Assembly (NCBI GenBank): GCA_035304385.1
Contig: DATGQD010000024.1
Coordinates: forward strand, 1-8,561
Direction: 5' to 3'
Length of the DNA: 8,561 bases
Source of the DNA: ZC4RG29 sp035304385
GTDB taxonomy: Bacteria > Bacteroidota > Bacteroidia > Cytophagales > Cyclobacteriaceae
Positions 5,216 to 8,561 of the stretch are shown here, piece by piece (the first letter of the stretch is position 1; every line of letters begins with the position of its first letter). The position numbers and the translations under genes were made by a program. Below the pieces are notes generated by a model. It ran no database searches. It had not been told where the DNA came from and worked only from the letters and a program-made list of their open reading frames with translations.

Positions 5216-7534
5216 TTATTGCTCTTCTACTACTTCGCCCTGTCCGCTTGCCGCCTCCTGCTTTCCGGGTTCCGCCTTCCCTGTAGGCCGTGCAATTTCA
5301 CTGATCTTCTTTCGGTCGCCAACGATCCACACAATGTCATCCCATTCGAAGACGGTGGTGGACTCGGGATTGAGTATCCGTTCTCCTCCCCGCTCTATCC
5401 CGATGACGAGACCGTTGGTGCGTTCGCGGAGCCCCGAGCTCCGGATATCCTTCCCCTTTAATTTGGTAAACTCATTGACAACGATCTTCTGCAATGCGAT
5501 GTCTTCGACATCCACGGTTGACGCCGTCTCGTCCTTGGCGTCAAACACAGGCTTGAAAGTCTCAATCTGTTCGTCGGTAGCAATGATACCCACCAGGTCT
5601 TTCGGTAGCAGTTTATTGTAGCGCCCGGGTGCGTGAATTACCTTCTCCCCCCTCCTAATGAAAACGATGTTGATGCCATATAGCTCTCGCCATTGTAACT
5701 CCATGAGTGTCTTCCCAACGTATTCAGCTTCGGGCGCCACTTCGAGTTCGACTATGTGAGCATCCCACGGCTCGAGCTCTGTCTTGAAGTGATCACTGCG
5801 GTCGGGACGCTGGGCACGCGCGGCCTGTATTTCTCTTTCATTGAGATTGGCCAGGAAGCGTACCTCTATGCGCTGATAGAAATTCTGTATCCTTCGGGCC
5901 AGTACCAGGAGCACAAGAAGGGCCACAGGCACAACCACCAGGATTGCGGTCTGCGTAGAGAAAAGCCGGAATACAAAGAACCCGACCATAATAACGCCGA
6001 CGATTACGCGTGATATTTCAATCACAAGCAGAGGGCCGCGGTTATATCTCTTCTCCATCCACAGTTCGCGATACGCCAGGTTGTTGGGACGTTTCGCCAT
6101 GAAGGCCCACAGGAACGGCGACGCAACACCGAGGGTGAAAATCAAACCCACGAAATTGCGCACTGTAGGGTTAGCAATATTTTCGTTGAGGAAGGGTACC
6201 AGGAAGTTAAGTGAGAACACAAATATCGCCAGCACCAGGATGCCGTTCGTCGCGGTGATGGTGCCGTAAGATTTTAATACCACCTTCCACGTGCTTTCCG
6301 CCTGAATGTTGGACGTGCCTGACGAGTATGAGTTGAGGGCATTGATCCACTTCTTCGGTAAGCGCCGTTCCAGGAAGTTGTAGAACGGTTCAGAATACTT
6401 GATCAGGTACGGTGTGGTGAAGGTGGTGATGGCCGACGCGCCGACAGCCACGGGGAAAAGGAAGTTGGAGATCACACCCAGCGACAATCCGAGGGTGGCG
6501 ACGATAAAGGCAAATTCACCAATCTGCGCCATGCTCATGCCTACCTGTACCGATTGCTTTAAGGGTTGTCCGGAAAGAATAGCGCCCAGGGTGGTGCTGA
6601 AGAGTTTACCGAACAGCGTGATGGCCGTGACGACAACCACAGGCCAGCCGTAGTCGACAATGGCATTCGGGTCGATCATCATCCCCACGGAGACAAAGAA
6701 CACGGCTCCAAATAAATCCTTGACAGGTTTTATAACGTGCTCCACCGCTTCGGCCTTTGTCGTCTCCGCAATGATGGAACCCATAATAAAGGCGCCGAGC
6801 TCAGCGGAAAATCCGGCCTGAGTGGCCAGCACCACCATGCCCAAACAAAGGCCGATCACGAAAATGAGCAGCGTCTCTTCATCGAACAGCGCGCGGGCCG
6901 CTTTGAGCAGGGTCGGGAGCAGGAAAATCCCGCTGAGAAACCAGAACGCCAGGAAGAAAGTAAGTTTGATGATCGTGTATACGATCTCCATACCCTCGAA
7001 CTCCTGCGCTACCGCGATGGTAGACAGCAAGACCATCAGAAGGATCACGACGATGTCTTCCACGACAAGCACGCCGAAGACAATCCTTGCGTATTGTTTT
7101 GTCTTTACGCCCAACTCGTCGAACGCCCGGATGATAATGGTAGTGGAAGAACTGGCCAGCATACCGCCGAGGAAGAGGCTATCCATGGTCGACCAACCCA
7201 TAAACATCCCGGCGTAATAACCCGCGATGGTAATGAATATAATTTCGACCAGCGCCGTTATGGAGGCCGCACCGCCAACGCGCATCAGCTTTTTAAAACT
7301 GAACTCAAGACCCAGGCTGAACAGGAGGAAGATAACGCCGATCTCGGCAAGCGTCTCTATATTATCATTGTCCGTAACACTGGGCAGATAGGTGAAGTGA
7401 GGGCCTACCAGAAAGCCCGCAATGATATAGCCCAGGACCAGCGGTTGTCGGATCTTCCTGAAAAGAAGCGTAACAATCGCACCGGCCATCAATATCAACG
7501 CCAGGTCCTGGATCAATGCTGGCAAATGTCCCAT
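5216..7534 (-). CDS. Cation:proton antiporter, CPA2 family, with RCK_C-like regulatory modules
   Basis: This 772-residue inner-membrane protein starts with a Na+/H+-exchanger domain of about 13 helices (7-380). It includes LFSLGLEF (71-78), SSSTTIIIRAF (128-138) and the ion-site motif VVEDIVV with Glu159-Asp160, as in KefB/KefC-type CPA2 transporters. A soluble loop (about 385-425) and a second hydrophobic block of roughly four segments follow (about 430-448, 460-480, 505-523, 528-546). Two RCK_C (TrkA-C)-like modules then appear, at about 590-662 (VELEVAPEAEYVGKTLMELQ) and 680-745 (KGKDIRSSGLRERTNGLVI). A Gly/Glu-rich tail ends the protein. No GxGxxG Rossmann domain is present, unlike classical Kef. 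It probably exchanges K+ or Na+ for protons; the ion cannot be read from sequence. The ATG at 7534 follows an in-frame stop by one codon. Confidence 0.92.
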   Translation of the reverse strand: MGHLPALIQDLALILMAGAIVTLLFRKIRQPLVLGYIIAGFLVGPHFTYLPSVTDNDNIETLAEIGVIFLLFSLGLEFSFKKLMRVGGAASITALVEIIFITIAGYYAGMFMGWSTMDSLFLGGMLASSSTTIIIRAFDELGVKTKQYARIVFGVLVVEDIVVILLMVLLSTIAVAQEFEGMEIVYTIIKLTFFLAFWFLSGIFLLPTLLKAARALFDEETLLIFVIGLCLGMVVLATQAGFSAELGAFIMGSIIAETTKAEAVEHVIKPVKDLFGAVFFVSVGMMIDPNAIVDYGWPVVVVTAITLFGKLFSTTLGAILSGQPLKQSVQVGMSMAQIGEFAFIVATLGLSLGVISNFLFPVAVGASAITTFTTPYLIKYSEPFYNFLERRLPKKWINALNSYSSGTSNIQAESTWKVVLKSYGTITATNGILVLAIFVFSLNFLVPFLNENIANPTVRNFVGLIFTLGVASPFLWAFMAKRPNNLAYRELWMEKRYNRGPLLVIEISRVIVGVIMVGFFVFRLFSTQTAILVVVPVALLVLLVLARRIQNFYQRIEVRFLANLNEREIQAARAQRPDRSDHFKTELEPWDAHIVELEVAPEAEYVGKTLMELQWRELYGINIVFIRRGEKVIHAPGRYNKLLPKDLVGIIATDEQIETFKPVFDAKDETASTVDVEDIALQKIVVNEFTKLKGKDIRSSGLRERTNGLVIGIERGGERILNPESTTVFEWDDIVWIVGDRKKISEIARPTGKAEPGKQEAASGQGEVVEEQ

Positions 7535-7676
7535 ATGTCAACTCGTCAACGTATAAAGGCGTCCCTCCTCTGAAGTTACGGAATACCAGACAGCCGACAG
7601 ACTGCCCGAATCGGTAAATTACGGGTAATGAAATAGAAATCAAACCGCGAAATGGAAAGGCAACGCGTAAACTGCG
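7535..7676. other. Intergenic leader of the antiporter operon
   Basis: This 142-nt gap lies between the GntR-type gene and the antiporter, both on the minus strand. It has no TAnnTTTG match and no clear terminator hairpin. An AGGAGGG-like motif on the minus strand (7563-7569) is 28 nt from the antiporter ATG, too far for a standard Shine-Dalgarno. GTCAAC is repeated at 7537-7542 and 7545-7550. Confidence 0.4.
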
Positions 7677-8312
7677 TCATTCCAACTCGATCATCATCGC
7701 TCCACGGGCGAAGTGCATGCGCAATACCTCCTCTGCCCGCGCAAGATTTTTCTCGGCGAGCGCCTGCACAATGGCGCGATGTTCCTTGTCGGTAAGTTCG
7801 TAGTCGTCTTCTGAACTGTTGCTCCGCGTGAGTTGACGATGGAATAGCGGGATGTGGCTGTTCGTATAGGCACGGAGGAGTTTCTCATTGCCCGCCGATT
7901 CCATCAACGTCTCATGGAACCGGAGGTCGGCCTCGCAGGCCCCGGCATAATATCCCTGGCCGACCATCGTACTGAAATCCTCGCAAATCTTTTCCAGTCG
8001 CGCCAGCTGCTCCTTAGTGATCTTTCCACAGGCCAGGCGAAGCGCCCCGATCTCAAGAACCTCGCGCAGTTCTCTGATCTGAGCGACATCTTCAGGGGTC
8101 ATTGAGTTGACAAAGTAGCCCCCTTTTGGTCCCAACGATACCAAATTTTCTCCCAACAGGCGGGTGAGGGTCTCCCGTATCGCCATACGGCTGACTGCCA
8201 ACTTTTTAGCCCAATAATCTTCCTTCAGGCGGGTATTTGGGGGAATCTGGGCACTGAGGATTTTCCTTCTTAATTCTGTGTACGCCTTATGGGCGAGGGA
8301 TTCACTTTTCAT
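7677..8312 (-). CDS. GntR-family regulator, FadR/FCD subfamily
   Basis: This 211-residue regulator has an N-terminal winged helix-turn-helix (about 5-68), with RLKEDYWAKKLAVSRMAIRE as the helix-turn-helix and a GPKGGYFV wing. The C-terminal all-helical FCD ligand-binding domain spans about 75-205. The FCD metal/ligand-binding set is intact: Asp129 and His133 (ADLRFHETL), His178 (KEHRAI) and His200 (RMHFARG). Such domains usually bind a small organic acid with a metal ion and lift repression. The gene is divergent from a class-III aminotransferase 74 nt away, so autoregulation and control of that gene are likely. The effector is unknown. The start at 8312 fits the usual short N-terminus before the first helix. 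Confidence 0.93.
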   Translation of the reverse strand: MKSESLAHKAYTELRRKILSAQIPPNTRLKEDYWAKKLAVSRMAIRETLTRLLGENLVSLGPKGGYFVNSMTPEDVAQIRELREVLEIGALRLACGKITKEQLARLEKICEDFSTMVGQGYYAGACEADLRFHETLMESAGNEKLLRAYTNSHIPLFHRQLTRSNSSEDDYELTDKEHRAIVQALAEKNLARAEEVLRMHFARGAMMIELE

Positions 8313-8316
8313 TTAT

Positions 8317-8349
8317 GTAAACAAATGGCGTGAAAATTGGTAAACAGAT
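8317..8349. promoter_or_regulatory. Direct repeat in the gntR/aminotransferase divergent region (candidate operator)
   Basis: GTAAACAAAT (8317-8326) and GTAAACAGAT (8340-8349) match at 9 of 10 positions and are 23 bp apart. They lie between the divergent starts, the first only a few bases upstream of the regulator ATG. Binding by the adjacent GntR-type protein is inferred from position. No TAnnTTTG element is seen for either gene here. Confidence 0.4.
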
Positions 8350-8386
8350 TATAAATTACGAAGTCTTAAAAATAAGAAACAAACCA

Positions 8387-8561
8387 ATGAACCTCAATGA
8401 AAACGTCAACATAAGCGCAGAGACAATCATCCGAAAGGCCGAACAATACATTGCCGGCGGCGTGGTTTCCCTGAATCGCAAGGTTGACCCGGCGATCGTA
8501 TTTTCCACCGGAAAGGGCAGTAAGATCTATGATATCGATGGCAATGAATATATAGATTACC
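8387..8561 (+). CDS. Class-III aminotransferase, glutamate-1-semialdehyde aminomutase-like (N-terminal part)
   Basis: The first 58 residues are present before the window ends. They match the N-terminus of PLP-dependent class-III aminotransferases of the glutamate-1-semialdehyde aminomutase group. RKAEQYIAGGVVSLNR (16-31) corresponds to the AxxxIPGGVxSxxR region, and GKGSKIYDIDGNEYIDY (42-58) is the family signature strand. The PLP-binding lysine is beyond the window. The VVSLNR variant and the divergent FCD-type regulator suggest a catabolic transaminase rather than housekeeping HemL, but this is inference. The ATG at 8387 is preceded by an A-rich stretch without a Shine-Dalgarno sequence. 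Confidence 0.85.
   Translation, partial: MNLNENVNISAETIIRKAEQYIAGGVVSLNRKVDPAIVFSTGKGSKIYDIDGNEYIDY

Noticed and set aside
6737..7573. Plus-strand open frame of 278 codons
   Set aside because: It is antisense to the well-supported antiporter, is rich in charged residues as expected of a shadow of membrane-protein codons, and has no recognisable domain.
7601..7620. Short palindrome CCGAATCGG in the gap after the gntR-type gene
   Set aside because: The arms are only 4 bp, with no T-run, so it does not support a terminator or an operator.

Overview
The window most resembles a chromosomal segment of a Bacteroidota bacterium. This is inferred from several signs. Three intergenic regions carry the phylum-type -7 promoter element TAnnTTTG. 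Almost all genes lack a Shine-Dalgarno sequence. The partial lipoprotein at the left edge has an Asp/Asn-rich stretch right after its lipobox cysteine. GC content looks to be around 50%. No rRNA, tRNA, insertion sequence, integrase or CRISPR array is visible. The genes look like ordinary chromosomal metabolism, stress and ion-homeostasis genes, so the less routine signals lie mainly between them.

Left edge (1-480): the start of a minus-strand surface lipoprotein, cut by the window edge. It is followed by a non-coding patch with three tandem units of about 50 bp. Each unit has a GTCCC/GGGAC hairpin and an AATGTTTGTAG box, and two have a second hairpin. The hairpin arms differ between copies but stay complementary. 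A perfect 14-bp inverted repeat follows, just past the stop of the next gene.

Stress and detoxification block (481-3948): on the minus strand, a YceI-family lipocalin-like protein lies upstream of a classical short-chain dehydrogenase. Divergent from them, a plus-strand operon encodes a two-domain VOC ring-cleaving dioxygenase (MhqO-like), a mini-GNAT acetyltransferase and an alpha/beta hydrolase (MhqD-like). The dioxygenase and hydrolase pairing resembles the Bacillus subtilis mhqNOD hydroquinone/quinone-resistance operon, so a role in aromatic electrophile detoxification is inferred. An inverted repeat sits exactly midway between the two divergent -7 elements.

Ion block (3949-7534): a plus-strand TRIC-type cation channel converges on a minus-strand pair made of a large CPA2-type cation:proton antiporter and, 10 nt downstream, a Crp/Fnr-family regulator. 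The channel and regulator genes end in the same CTAG palindrome. The antiporter has no recognisable Rossmann (TrkA-N) domain; it has extra membrane segments and two RCK_C-like modules instead.

Right edge (7677-8561): a GntR/FadR-type (FCD) regulator is divergent from the start of a class-III aminotransferase related to glutamate-1-semialdehyde aminomutase. A 10-bp direct repeat between them is a candidate operator. This looks like the beginning of a regulated catabolic locus that continues beyond the window.
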